Source: a virus. From it: a stretch of DNA of 36,910 bases. The notes beneath the pieces are model-generated. The model saw only the letters and a program-made list of their open reading frames with translations. It was not told the origin of the DNA and searched no databases. The stretch is taken from positions 1 through 36,910 of IMG/VR virus record IMGVR_UViG_3300035663_001720. One strand, written 5' to 3'. The translations under genes were made by a program, and so were the position numbers. This document shows positions 28,927 through 36,910 of this stretch, in pieces (the stretch's first letter is position 1; each line of letters starts with the position of its first letter).

Positions 28927-29699
28927 TTATGAGAATAGTGAGACTGGCTAATTTATTAGAATTAAAGTATAATTTTACCTCTCAAGCCGGCCTTGCTGAC
29001 ATTATGGGGCAGGTAAAATCCGATTTAATTTCTGCCTATAATTTATATGTTAATAGTCAAACGGCGAAAGAGCCGGTCTTAGCTATGGTGGCTCAAATGG
29101 GAGAACCATTTACGGTATCGTTTGTTCACAATATGAATAAAATGATTGCTAATTTGGATGTATTAGCAGAATCTCCGGCGTTATTATTTAATAGTATTAA
29201 TAAGATGTTAGGGGCAATTCAAGAAGTAAAAGATGATAAAGACAAAACGGTACGTAATTTTATTCATGATTCTATTCGAGTCACGAAGCAATCGGAAAAA
29301 AATTATCGAGAATTAGTTAAATCTAAATTTGAAACTATGTTATATCGTTTGTCGCATATTTTAGAAAAGCAAGCGAAGACTTTGAAAGTCTTTTTACCTA
29401 AAGAGGTAGAATTAGCTGGTGGTGGAGTGTTACCAGAAAGAAAAGAGTTAAGTAAAGATAAGTTACGAATGTTTTTAATGACTCCGGCTGCTCAAAAATA
29501 TGGTTTACATTCGTTAGATATCTTAGAAAAAGTATTATCAGATCCAGAGTTAAAAGAAAAATTAACTACTTTAATCAATGCAGTTGATCGTGGGCATGTT
29601 CCAGCAGATGGTCCAGAAATTGCAGAAGCCACTCAAGAAATAATGGACTGGTTTAAAAGCAAACAAACTAATGCCAAACAATTTGAAGATGTGGAATGA
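28923..29699 (+). CDS. Helical protein of unknown function
   Basis: A 258-residue, strongly helical protein (for example PVLAMVAQMGEPFTVSFVHN, AETLEKQ-like charged helices, EKVLSDPELKEKLTTLINAV). No cysteines, no catalytic motif. ATG 28923 overlaps the upstream stop as ATGA, so it is translationally coupled; ATG 28929 is an alternative start. The stop at 29697 overlaps the ribosome site of the next gene. Probably an assembly or structural factor from context, which is inference. Confidence 0.77.
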   Translation: MIMRIVRLANLLELKYNFTSQAGLADIMGQVKSDLISAYNLYVNSQTAKEPVLAMVAQMGEPFTVSFVHNMNKMIANLDVLAESPALLFNSINKMLGAIQEVKDDKDKTVRNFIHDSIRVTKQSEKNYRELVKSKFETMLYRLSHILEKQAKTLKVFLPKEVELAGGGVLPERKELSKDKLRMFLMTPAAQKYGLHSLDILEKVLSDPELKEKLTTLINAVDRGHVPADGPEIAEATQEIMDWFKSKQTNAKQFEDVE

Positions 29700-29708
29700 G
29701 GAGCTATT

Positions 29709-30422
29709 ATGAGAGTTGCTGAAATATTACAGGCGATGGCGGCTTGGTTAGAGAGCCCAGATAATGAGGCATTATTATTATCTGAATATCATGAAGATAG
29801 CATGAAAATTGTGGCAGAAAATTGCATTTTGGCGGCAGCTTTGCTGAAAAATGCGGCAGAACAAGTCAATGAAATTGAGCCTCCCGCAGAATCCAAGATT
29901 ACTCCAGAAGCTATTGAGCAAACGGCCGCGTTAGCTGCTATGTTTGATGCTTCGGGCGATCCAGAATTAAAAAAACAAGCTTCAGTTTTAGATGAGTTAT
30001 TATTATCTATTGCGGCTCCACCTCATGCATATGCCGAGAGAAAAGATTTACAAGACCAACGGTTAGTAGAATTAAAGAAAAAATATGAGAATCCAACTCA
30101 AGAATTAAATGAAACCAATAAAACGGCTGATGCTGAGAAAATAATTGATAAAAGCAATATGACCAAAACTTATAAAGTGTTGGAAGCTCCCTTAAGCACT
30201 CGTTATTGCCCAGATCATCCAGGAGTGCAAATTGCCAGAGTGGGAGAGCATATGTGGCAATGTGAGCTAGATAAAAAATCTTATAATTTTGAGACTGGAT
30301 TTGAATTAACTAATGGTGCTCAAGTTCCAGGAGGCGATGTAGCTAATCAAACTCAAGTCTTAGAAATTCCGTATCATGCCATCTTCGATAGTCGCGAAGA
30401 TCGACTTGGCTATAATAAATAA
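29709..30422 (+). CDS. Protein of unknown function with C-terminal zinc-ribbon-like segment
   Basis: A 237-residue protein. The N-terminus is helical (ILQAMAAWLESPDNEALLLS, then AAALLKNAAEQVNEIEPP). The middle is charged and probably flexible. The C-terminal 75 residues contain YCPDHPGVQIARVGEHMWQC, a Cys-x2-His and later Cys that could bind zinc in a small ribbon. Family not recognised. It has a strong AGGAG ribosome site overlapping the upstream stop, and a terminator follows its stop, so it closes this operon. Confidence 0.77.
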   Translation: MRVAEILQAMAAWLESPDNEALLLSEYHEDSMKIVAENCILAAALLKNAAEQVNEIEPPAESKITPEAIEQTAALAAMFDASGDPELKKQASVLDELLLSIAAPPHAYAERKDLQDQRLVELKKKYENPTQELNETNKTADAEKIIDKSNMTKTYKVLEAPLSTRYCPDHPGVQIARVGEHMWQCELDKKSYNFETGFELTNGAQVPGGDVANQTQVLEIPYHAIFDSREDRLGYNK

Positions 30423-30445
30423 TATAATTATCATTTAAGATATAG

Positions 30446-30477
30446 ATGGTCGTGAAAACTTCACGGCCATTTTTTTA
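30446..30477 (+). terminator. Rho-independent terminator
   Basis: ATGGTCGTGAA at 30446-30456 pairs with TTCACGGCCAT at 30460-30470 with one G-U pair and an AAC loop, followed by a T-run to 30476. It ends the transcription unit that includes the 26844-30422 genes. Confidence 0.9.
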
Positions 30478-30481
30478 TGTG

Positions 30482-30489
30482 TATAAATT
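30482..30489 (+). promoter_or_regulatory. Weak candidate late-type promoter element
   Basis: TATAAATT occurs just after the terminator and 25 nt before the ATG at 30515. It resembles the TATAAATA box of T4-type late promoters, which need no -35 box. The match is short and the sequence is AT-rich, so this is only a suggestion. It is the only candidate start signal seen between the terminator and the next gene. Confidence 0.2.
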
Positions 30490-30514
30490 TGGCGATAAAA
30501 TCATATTATTCTAG

Positions 30515-31273
30515 ATGAATAAGCCGGCTTATAAAAAAATATTAGAACATCCAGATAAGGATGAAATTATTTCGAAATTGGTCATTGGTATTTCTGCCAG
30601 TGATATTCATGAATGGTTAAAAATTAAGTATAGTGCTGTGAGTGAAGCTAAATTAGTCTTATCAGAAAAACACATTAAATCTTTTAATGATAATTATTTA
30701 GATTTTTATAATGATATGTTGCAAGACGTTGCGGCTACTAAAACTGGTATGACTAATAAACCAGAAGATGAATTAAAATTAGCGGTCAGAAATAATCCAA
30801 CTTATAAAGACGCGTTACTAAAAGTAGCTAATAATGAGTTAGATATTGAACGAATTATGGCCACGATGGCGATTAATGTAGAAACTCGAATGGCTCAAGT
30901 ATTTGATGAGATGATGGAAGATCCTCGCAATATTAATACCAAAGTGGATCGATTATTTGCAGAATACGCTGATATTTTAGGTAATTTATTAGATAAATAT
31001 CATAAATGGAAAGAAAAACCAGCAGCTGATCAAGTGATTCAGCATAATGTTACTTTACAGGTTGTAGATCAGCATATTTCAGTATTTCATGATGTAATTA
31101 AAGAGGTGTTGTCTCAAATGGATTTAGAGACCTCCATGTACTTTATGGAAGTGTTTGCAGAAAAAATGGCAAAATTAAAACAACCGACCCATGAAGCTGG
31201 ACCCAGTCAAGAAATGAAATTAGCTGAAGCAAAACTATTAAATGAAACTATTAACCAAAAAGTTAATCAATGA
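30515..31273 (+). CDS. Helical protein of unknown function
   Basis: A 252-residue protein, largely helical and acidic/basic mixed. The N-terminal part (PDKDEIISKLVIGISASDIH and on) could be a small helix-turn-helix, as ISASDIHEWLKIKYS has the spacing of one, but this is weak. The rest has long amphipathic helices (ETRMAQVFDEMMEDPRN, MYFMEVFAEKMAKLKQ). In large phages such proteins can be terminase small subunits or scaffold factors; neither can be claimed here. It follows a terminator, has no strong ribosome site, and overlaps the next gene by 4 nt. Confidence 0.75.
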   Translation: MNKPAYKKILEHPDKDEIISKLVIGISASDIHEWLKIKYSAVSEAKLVLSEKHIKSFNDNYLDFYNDMLQDVAATKTGMTNKPEDELKLAVRNNPTYKDALLKVANNELDIERIMATMAINVETRMAQVFDEMMEDPRNINTKVDRLFAEYADILGNLLDKYHKWKEKPAADQVIQHNVTLQVVDQHISVFHDVIKEVLSQMDLETSMYFMEVFAEKMAKLKQPTHEAGPSQEMKLAEAKLLNETINQKVNQ

Positions 31274-33087
31274 AAACCCTGTTATCTACCTCAACATTAG
31301 ATCTTCATCCTTACCAAGATGAAGAATTAGAGCTTTCAGACGAAATGAAAGTAAAATTAGAAAAATTAATGGAATTTTTTGATGAGTATTCTATTGATTA
31401 TGATAAATTCAAGTTAGATAATATTCCTACCTTAGATTTTGGTAAGAAGGATGCTTATCCTAATAATCGAGATTATTTTAATATTCCGGGTCAACATAAT
31501 ACTCAGAAGTGGCTAGAAACGGTAAAAAATATTTATCGAAGTGAACAACAAGGTGAAAATAGAGTGCAAGCTATTCGTCGGGCCACCAATGGTTGGCATA
31601 TTATGGAAACCTTTGATTTTCTTAATTGGGTGAAGTTTTATGAGTCTGGAGATCATATGAAGTATAAATTTGCCAAATTGTGGTATGAAAATGATGATTT
31701 GGGTCCGGGTTATTTCTTACAAATTAAACAAGATGAATCGGTTCCTGAAAAACACACCTCCGGTCAAGATATTGATTTTGCTCGAGAAACTGCCGTTTCA
31801 GATACTCAAAAACGACAAACAATTGAAAAACAGCGTAATAAAATAATTGGTCGATTAGATTCTGCAGAAAAATTACTACGTTCTCCAGAAGGCAATATTT
31901 TCTCTGGCAAAGAATTCCAATCTTTATTGGAAGCCATTTATGAATTAAAGAAAAAAATTCAAATGATTAATAAGGTTAGCACCTCTACTAAATTATATGA
32001 AGATATGATTATTAGAGAAGCTAATGTGTTAAATAAACGTGGATTTTATCAAGCTGCTAATTTATTAGCCTCTTATGCTCAAACTCCGGCCGCCTCGGGA
32101 GAATCGGCGACTGGTACACCCTCCGGAACAGAGGTAGTAGCTCCAGCTTCTGCAGGAGATCCTGCTGGAGCCGGTCATCCAGGAGCCCCAGGAGGATTAC
32201 CTTCTACTGGACCCGGCATGGCTCCAGGAACCAGTGCGTCTGGGACAGTAAATACACCACCAGCTATTGAAGAATTTTTATCTGGTTTAAATAATGGGCA
32301 ATACGCTCCTAAAGATAAGCAATTATCAGAAGACTCTTTAGAGGTAGAAGATAATTTAGAAGTTAATGAAGAAGAGTTATTAGTCACTGAAGCTCAACTT
32401 GCTACTCCTAAATTAGAAGTGGATGAGCCAATTACTACTTCTCCAGCCCCGGCTCCTTTGGATCCTGCTCCAGTGGCCGCGCCTACCACTCCAGAGGCAG
32501 ATCCAGATAAACCAGTCACTAAAGAAGAGTTAGAAATTTCAGAAGAGGATATTGAAAGAGCTAAACATAGAAAATTAACTCCTAATTTTGACACTAAAGT
32601 TAATGAAGTATTCTCTAATATTACTATTGCTGATGTAGTAGTTAAATTAGAAGATTTAGCTAAAATCTTCAAAATTAGAGAAGTGCCTCGTCAATTAGGC
32701 ATTGTAGATATGATGTTAGATAGTTTAGGATTAGCCTCTTTCTTCCCCTCCTTATCAGAAGCTACTAATAAAGCTTTAGAATCTAATAATTATATTTCTA
32801 CTCGTTTAGAAGATATTTTATCTAAATTACATGGAGCCATGGCTACCAAAGAAATTGATTTGACGGGAGAAGAACCCCCTTCCAATCCAGAAGTAGATAA
32901 AATTAAAGAAAAATTAAAGCAAGATGAGAATAAAGATAAAGCCAGAAAACAAATGAGAAAACAACAGGAAATGTCGGAATTAGAAAATAAATCTAAAGAA
33001 ACTCCTGAAATAGAAATCGAAGAAGATTTATCGGTCCCTCCTGCTCCAGTAGCACCCGTGACACCACCACCCGCCGTCAAACCATAA
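31270..33087 (+). CDS. Large acidic protein with Gly/Pro-rich linker, unknown function
   Basis: A 605-residue protein. Residues 1-270 are a folded, aromatic-rich part (NRDYFNIPGQ, NGWHIMETFDFLNWVKFYES) ending in coiled-coil-like helices. Residues about 275-335 form a Gly/Pro/Ala-rich, collagen-like linker (AGDPAGAGHPGAPGGLP). Acidic low-complexity and Pro/Ala tracts follow to about 430, then a helical region (440-520) and a charged Pro-rich tail. The flexible linkers suggest an elongated virion or scaffold-type protein, which is inference. It overlaps the upstream gene by 4 nt and ends 1 nt before the next start, so it is co-translated with both. Confidence 0.78.
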   Translation: MKTLLSTSTLDLHPYQDEELELSDEMKVKLEKLMEFFDEYSIDYDKFKLDNIPTLDFGKKDAYPNNRDYFNIPGQHNTQKWLETVKNIYRSEQQGENRVQAIRRATNGWHIMETFDFLNWVKFYESGDHMKYKFAKLWYENDDLGPGYFLQIKQDESVPEKHTSGQDIDFARETAVSDTQKRQTIEKQRNKIIGRLDSAEKLLRSPEGNIFSGKEFQSLLEAIYELKKKIQMINKVSTSTKLYEDMIIREANVLNKRGFYQAANLLASYAQTPAASGESATGTPSGTEVVAPASAGDPAGAGHPGAPGGLPSTGPGMAPGTSASGTVNTPPAIEEFLSGLNNGQYAPKDKQLSEDSLEVEDNLEVNEEELLVTEAQLATPKLEVDEPITTSPAPAPLDPAPVAAPTTPEADPDKPVTKEELEISEEDIERAKHRKLTPNFDTKVNEVFSNITIADVVVKLEDLAKIFKIREVPRQLGIVDMMLDSLGLASFFPSLSEATNKALESNNYISTRLEDILSKLHGAMATKEIDLTGEEPPSNPEVDKIKEKLKQDENKDKARKQMRKQQEMSELENKSKETPEIEIEEDLSVPPAPVAPVTPPPAVKP

Positions 33088-33088
33088 C

Positions 33089-35440
33089 ATGAAATTACGT
33101 AATTTATTAGATCAAATGCAATCTATATCTAATAAAATCGGCTCGTCTCAGCCGATGATCTGTGGAGGTACGCCTCGGGATCAGTATATGGAAAGATTAG
33201 ATCATATTGCTGATCTAGATATTACTACTGGAGATAAAAAAGTACAATTTTTAGCGCAAGAATTTGGTAATGCATTAGCTAAACAATATGATGTCACGAC
33301 TAAAATTCATGAAGATGGTCACGGAACTATTTATTTAGGTGATTTTAAAATTGATTTTTCTTCCAATTTTAATATTCCTAATATTGATAATATTTTGATT
33401 AAACAAGGTATTACTAAGCCAACTAGTATGCAAAAAGAAATGTTTAGTCGAGATTTTACTTGTAATTCATTATTATTATCCTTAGATCTAAAAAATGTCA
33501 TCGATCCTACTTATCACGGATTACAAGATATTGATCAGAAAATAATTAGAACTTGTTTATCTCCAGAAATTACTTTATTAACTAATAAAAATAGAGTGGT
33601 TCGTGCTATTTATTTGGCCTCCAAATTAGATTTTAATATTGATCCCAATATTATCAGCTATGTGGCGGCACATCCAGAGTCAGTAAAAATCTCGACTCCT
33701 AAATCTTTAACAGAAAAACTAAATTCTGCTTTTGAATTTAATCCGGAACGTGCCGCTTTTTATCTGACTCAGATGAATTTGTGGAATTATGTTCCTATTA
33801 CTCCTGTTATGAGACCATTTTTTATGAAAAAAAATACCACCGTTTCTTATATTTTATCTAAATATGCTGCCATTTCATCCGTGTCAGAAGCCAAACAATT
33901 GTTTGGTTTATTGGAAAATTTTACAGAAGAAGATGTAAAAAAGAAATATAAAGAATTAGTGGTGAAAAATTATCCCGATGTTAATCCTGTTAATGGTCAT
34001 GAGAAAATGTTAGATATTACTCAAGCTAAAGAAATACTATTAAAAAGCCTGACTACTCCAGAGCCTGTATTATTAAAGGAAGAAGAACCATGGAGACATT
34101 CTTATCATACGCCTGTCTCTGAATATATGGATGATGAAAAATGGGAATATTATACCAATCCAGAAATATTTAAACAATATCAAAAAGATTTTGAAGCTGA
34201 GCAAAATTATCATCAATATGATGAGGATAGTTCAAGATTAAGAGAACAAGCAGAAGAAGATAGAATTTATAATCTCAGAGATAATATCGTCTCTATTTTA
34301 GAAAAAGTTAACCCGAATAAATTAGTAGAAGATTTTGGAGTGGATCTCGATGCCACTTCAATAAAAGAACTAGGTTTAGGTAATTTAGCCTCAAATCAAG
34401 ATGGAATAGAATTAAGTGATTTAATTTCAGCGGCTATTCTCGAGATCATCTATTATGACCATCCTAAATATTTACCTAAATTATTAGAATTAGATTATTT
34501 TAAAAATGCAGTTCGTTCAAATAATTATATGAACAAGAACATGTCAGACTTGCTAAACAAGATAGATAATGAAAATATTAATAAATTATTTTTGACCAGT
34601 AAACTTTCTCTTAAAGATTTATCTAATTATCGAGATGAGCAGGGTATTATTGATGTGTTATTAAATAATCAAAATAAAGTAGTTACTGATTTATTGCAAG
34701 CTAAAAATCCACTAGATATGGTAGTTTGGTTTAGCGCTCCAGTGTTAAAAAATGTTTCTTACATCTTGCTAGACCAAGAACAAACTAAGCCGATAGTAAA
34801 ATTATTAGATTTGGTTAAGAGACAATTAAACCAAAAAATAAAAACAGCTTATTTTCAAGGTGGGGGAGGAGTCAACGAACCCACTCCGAAAAAACGAAAA
34901 TATAAAATAGATCCGGCCGAAGTAGTCCAGCCGAGATTTGAAGAGCCGTTTTATCGTAATTATGATCTATATAATGTTCCTGGTAAATATGGTCCGGGCA
35001 CTAGAAAAAATCCTAAAAACTTAAAAGGCAAATATAAAGCTAAAAAAACTGCTCGAACTAAAGTCTTATCTAATCTCTTAAAAGTAGCCATTGACTTTCC
35101 TTCTGATAACCAAGTTAATCCAGAATTAATTACTGGTCAGCAAAATAACTTAATGGAATATCTTAATCCGGCCGGAGGATATTTAGATAAATATCTTCCT
35201 GATAATGATTTGGAAGATAAAGACCCCACCAAATTAAACTTTGGTCGAGATTATGCCGATCAACCCACAGGGCCTAAAATCGATAATATTGAAAAATTAT
35301 TAGAACAATATTTGCCGACTGATTTGTATGGATTACCAGATGGAGTCGATGTCACAGAAGAAGAATTAGACCAACCTAATGATATTAATCCATTTTATGG
35401 TACCTTAGGCCCTAATAGTTTGATTCATCAACGCTACTAA
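33089..35440 (+). CDS. Nucleotidyltransferase (CCA/poly(A) polymerase-like) with degenerate J domain
   Basis: A 783-residue multidomain protein. The head matches class II nucleotidyltransferases of the tRNA CCA-adding/poly(A) polymerase family: CGGTPRD at 25-31, the metal-binding Asp42-x-Asp44 in ADLDITTGD, and RDFTCNSLLL at 121-130 in place of RRDFTINA. A J-like domain spans about 272-320 (FTEEDVKKKYKELVVKNYPD, ITQAKEILL), but its key tripeptide is YPD (295-297), not HPD, so activation of an Hsp70 is doubtful. A long Tyr/Glu-rich and helical C-terminal part follows, with a basic segment near 640-680 and an acidic, Pro-rich tail. It might add nucleotides to RNA ends during infection. Whether it is free or virion-borne is unknown. 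It starts 1 nt after the upstream stop. Confidence 0.82.
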   Translation: MKLRNLLDQMQSISNKIGSSQPMICGGTPRDQYMERLDHIADLDITTGDKKVQFLAQEFGNALAKQYDVTTKIHEDGHGTIYLGDFKIDFSSNFNIPNIDNILIKQGITKPTSMQKEMFSRDFTCNSLLLSLDLKNVIDPTYHGLQDIDQKIIRTCLSPEITLLTNKNRVVRAIYLASKLDFNIDPNIISYVAAHPESVKISTPKSLTEKLNSAFEFNPERAAFYLTQMNLWNYVPITPVMRPFFMKKNTTVSYILSKYAAISSVSEAKQLFGLLENFTEEDVKKKYKELVVKNYPDVNPVNGHEKMLDITQAKEILLKSLTTPEPVLLKEEEPWRHSYHTPVSEYMDDEKWEYYTNPEIFKQYQKDFEAEQNYHQYDEDSSRLREQAEEDRIYNLRDNIVSILEKVNPNKLVEDFGVDLDATSIKELGLGNLASNQDGIELSDLISAAILEIIYYDHPKYLPKLLELDYFKNAVRSNNYMNKNMSDLLNKIDNENINKLFLTSKLSLKDLSNYRDEQGIIDVLLNNQNKVVTDLLQAKNPLDMVVWFSAPVLKNVSYILLDQEQTKPIVKLLDLVKRQLNQKIKTAYFQGGGGVNEPTPKKRKYKIDPAEVVQPRFEEPFYRNYDLYNVPGKYGPGTRKNPKNLKGKYKAKKTARTKVLSNLLKVAIDFPSDNQVNPELITGQQNNLMEYLNPAGGYLDKYLPDNDLEDKDPTKLNFGRDYADQPTGPKIDNIEKLLEQYLPTDLYGLPDGVDVTEEELDQPNDINPFYGTLGPNSLIHQRY

Positions 35441-35455
35441 TGTTATAGATCCAGG

Positions 35456-36565
35456 ATGAGTCAACGGTCCTCTTTAATGGCTTGGACTCAAGCCGCTCTC
35501 GCTAAACATCATAATTACTATGATTATTCTGCGGCAGTGTACCGTGGCAGTGATAGTAAAATTACTATTATTTGTCCGATTCATGGTAAATTTGAACAAA
35601 CTGCCGGATCACATTTAAAAGGTCATGGTTGTTCAGTCTGCTCGTATCAACAACGAGGCCGGCAAAAATCTTTGACCTTATCTCAATTTGTAGAAAAATC
35701 TCAATTAATCCATGGAGTTACTTATGATTATTCATTAGTAACATTTGTTAATATTTTAACAAAAGTTAAGATAATTTGTTCTATTCACGGAGAATTTGAA
35801 ATTCTACCCAAATTCCATTTAGCCGGCCATGGATGTCAGCAATGCGGAAAAATAAATAAATCTAATAAACTGCGAGCTTCTACTCAAGATTTTATTGAAA
35901 AAAGTGAGAAAATACATGATCATAAATATGATTATCATCAAGTAAATTATATAACTTCTAAGCATAAAGTAACTATTACTTGTCCACTTCACGGTAATTT
36001 TAATCAAGTAGCTGGAGATCATTTAGCTGGTTATGGTTGCCCGAAATGTTCCAAATTATACCGTCCGACTACTGCAGAATTTATTGCCAGCGCACAATTA
36101 ATTCATCAATTCAAATATGATTATAGTTTAGTCAATTATCAATCCAGTAAAATTAAAATTCCCATTATTTGTTCCGTCCATGGGACTTTTTGGCAAACAC
36201 CTCATGCTCATATTATTGGCAAATGTGGATGCCCTAATTGTAGTAATTGGAGTTCTAAAAAAGAACAAGCTTGGATTCAATCCTTAAATAATCCGAATCT
36301 TAAACTTCAACAAACTATCAAAATTAATAATCGAATCTTTAAGGTGGATGGGTTTGATCCTGCTACTAATACTATTTACGAATTTTACGGAGATTTTTGG
36401 CACGGCAATCCTCAAGTCTATTCAGCTGAAGCGGTAAATTCCATTAATAAAAAGAAATTTGGAGAGCTGTATTTAGCTACGTTGGAGAAAGAAAATATAT
36501 TGAAAAATCATTACCATTTAGTCCATATTTGGGAATATGATTGGGATTTGTTAACAAAAACCTGA
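35456..36565 (+). CDS. Zinc-repeat Vsr-like homing endonuclease
   Basis: A 369-residue endonuclease. Four zinc-binding repeats of about 60 residues cover 1-265; each has the pattern H-x(3)-YDY...I-C-x-x-HG-x-F...H-x(3)-GCxxC (for example ICPIHGKFEQ and GCSVCS). They probably read the DNA target. The nuclease domain follows with Asp298 in KVDGFD and IYEFYGDFWHGNP (Glu309, Asp313, His316), then LVHIWEYDWD, a Vsr/PD-(D/E)XK-type signature. The design parallels the module fused to RecA at 14442. The ATG at 35456 is 15 nt after the upstream stop. AGG lies too close to be a good ribosome site, as is common for homing genes, and ATG 35477 is an alternative. Confidence 0.9.
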   Translation: MSQRSSLMAWTQAALAKHHNYYDYSAAVYRGSDSKITIICPIHGKFEQTAGSHLKGHGCSVCSYQQRGRQKSLTLSQFVEKSQLIHGVTYDYSLVTFVNILTKVKIICSIHGEFEILPKFHLAGHGCQQCGKINKSNKLRASTQDFIEKSEKIHDHKYDYHQVNYITSKHKVTITCPLHGNFNQVAGDHLAGYGCPKCSKLYRPTTAEFIASAQLIHQFKYDYSLVNYQSSKIKIPIICSVHGTFWQTPHAHIIGKCGCPNCSNWSSKKEQAWIQSLNNPNLKLQQTIKINNRIFKVDGFDPATNTIYEFYGDFWHGNPQVYSAEAVNSINKKKFGELYLATLEKENILKNHYHLVHIWEYDWDLLTKT

Positions 36566-36606
36566 ATAATTTAACATATTAAAAGATAATCAATTGAGGT
36601 ACATAA

Positions 36607-36910
36607 ATGTTAAAATCTATCGCTCAAGAATTAGTAATTGTTGATCCTCCTTCGCAGGAACCGCCGTTAATGTTAGAAATGAGCGATTCCTCACCAGAAG
36701 ATGGTCTGGATCCGGTAGAAGTATATGATAATTCTATAACTAATCTTCATATTGTCATGGAATTACCTGGAGCCCCACCTGGCACTCAAGACCCTGAACC
36801 AGTCTTAGAGGTCTCGGAAGAAGAACCAGAAGAAAAACTATCTGAGAAAGAATCAGATGAAAATGATGCTAAAGCGGCTAAAAATGAAAAATGGAACTGG
36901 GCTAAACATG
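36607..36910 (+). CDS. Acidic protein, 3' end outside the window (partial)
   Basis: An open frame from ATG 36607 to the window edge, 101 codons so far. GAGG seven bases upstream of the ATG is a good ribosome site. The protein begins MLKSIAQELVIVDPPSQEPP and is very acidic and Pro-rich (ELPGAPPGTQDPEPVLEVSE), then turns into a charged Lys/Glu helix ending at NWAKH. This composition resembles the acidic tracts of the 31270 protein. Unknown function. The first part looks disordered, and a folded domain may follow beyond the edge. Confidence 0.72.
   Translation, partial: MLKSIAQELVIVDPPSQEPPLMLEMSDSSPEDGLDPVEVYDNSITNLHIVMELPGAPPGTQDPEPVLEVSEEEPEEKLSEKESDENDAKAAKNEKWNWAKH

Noticed and set aside
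32175-33080. Minus-strand open frames opposite the 31270 gene
   Set aside because: Their Ser/Gly/Ala-rich translations mirror the low-complexity linkers of the real gene, and no minus-strand signals are present.

Overview
The window looks like part of the genome of a large, AT-rich tailed bacteriophage (jumbo-phage type). Every convincing gene lies on the + strand. Genes are packed with 4-8 nt overlaps or short gaps, no gap exceeds about 110 nt, and I see no tRNA or rRNA. Phage origin is inferred from a gp32-like ssDNA-binding protein, a small RuvC, a RecA/UvsX-type recombinase, a short primase core and an extreme density of homing endonucleases. The phage carries its own C-family DNA polymerase (DnaE) and several proteostasis genes: trigger factor, DnaJ and a free-standing M41-type protease domain. 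The host cannot be named. Shine-Dalgarno sites are present before many genes.

Layout. 1-3574: a small unknown gene, a probable virion or adhesin-like protein, a RecB/Cas4-like nuclease, and two paralogous HNH homing endonucleases, each placed at the 3' end of one of these genes. 3608-6139: trigger factor, two small unknowns and an M41-like metalloprotease domain. 6242-12679: a fractured dnaE. DnaE-N carries an internal LAGLIDADG intein and ends in the N-half of a split intein. A Vsr-like endonuclease gene follows, then DnaE-C, which starts with the C-half of the intein. If both inteins splice, the polymerase is 1168 aa, a normal DnaE length. 12757-17803: a recombination block with a zinc-finger protein, small unknowns, a possible UvsY-like mediator, a zinc-ribbon/Vsr-like endonuclease fused in frame to RecA, and SSB, closed by a strong terminator. 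17867-19706: RuvC, DnaJ and a zinc-ribbon protein with overlapping ends. 19711-23811: eight tandem paralogues built from a 23-residue 'HREDGPA' repeat, interrupted by a TOPRIM primase. 23825-26791: GIY-YIG endonuclease, sigma region-4 protein, double-HNH endonuclease, GIY-YIG endonuclease. 26844-35440: a run of large, mostly unknown proteins, possibly virion-related, ending in a nucleotidyltransferase that contains a J-like domain. 35456-36565: another zinc-repeat/Vsr-like endonuclease. A partial acidic protein runs off the right edge.

The replication and recombination genes (DnaE, primase, SSB, RecA, possible mediator, RuvC, RecB-like nuclease) form a phage replisome. Homing endonucleases from four nuclease families sit beside, between or inside its most conserved members. 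The strongest finding is the fractured polymerase: two inteins in one DnaE, one split, with an endonuclease gene in the break. Next are the endonuclease-RecA fusion and the HREDGPA paralogue array. Host genes touching the endonucleases show short patches of shifted codon usage, which fits co-conversion or target recoding.
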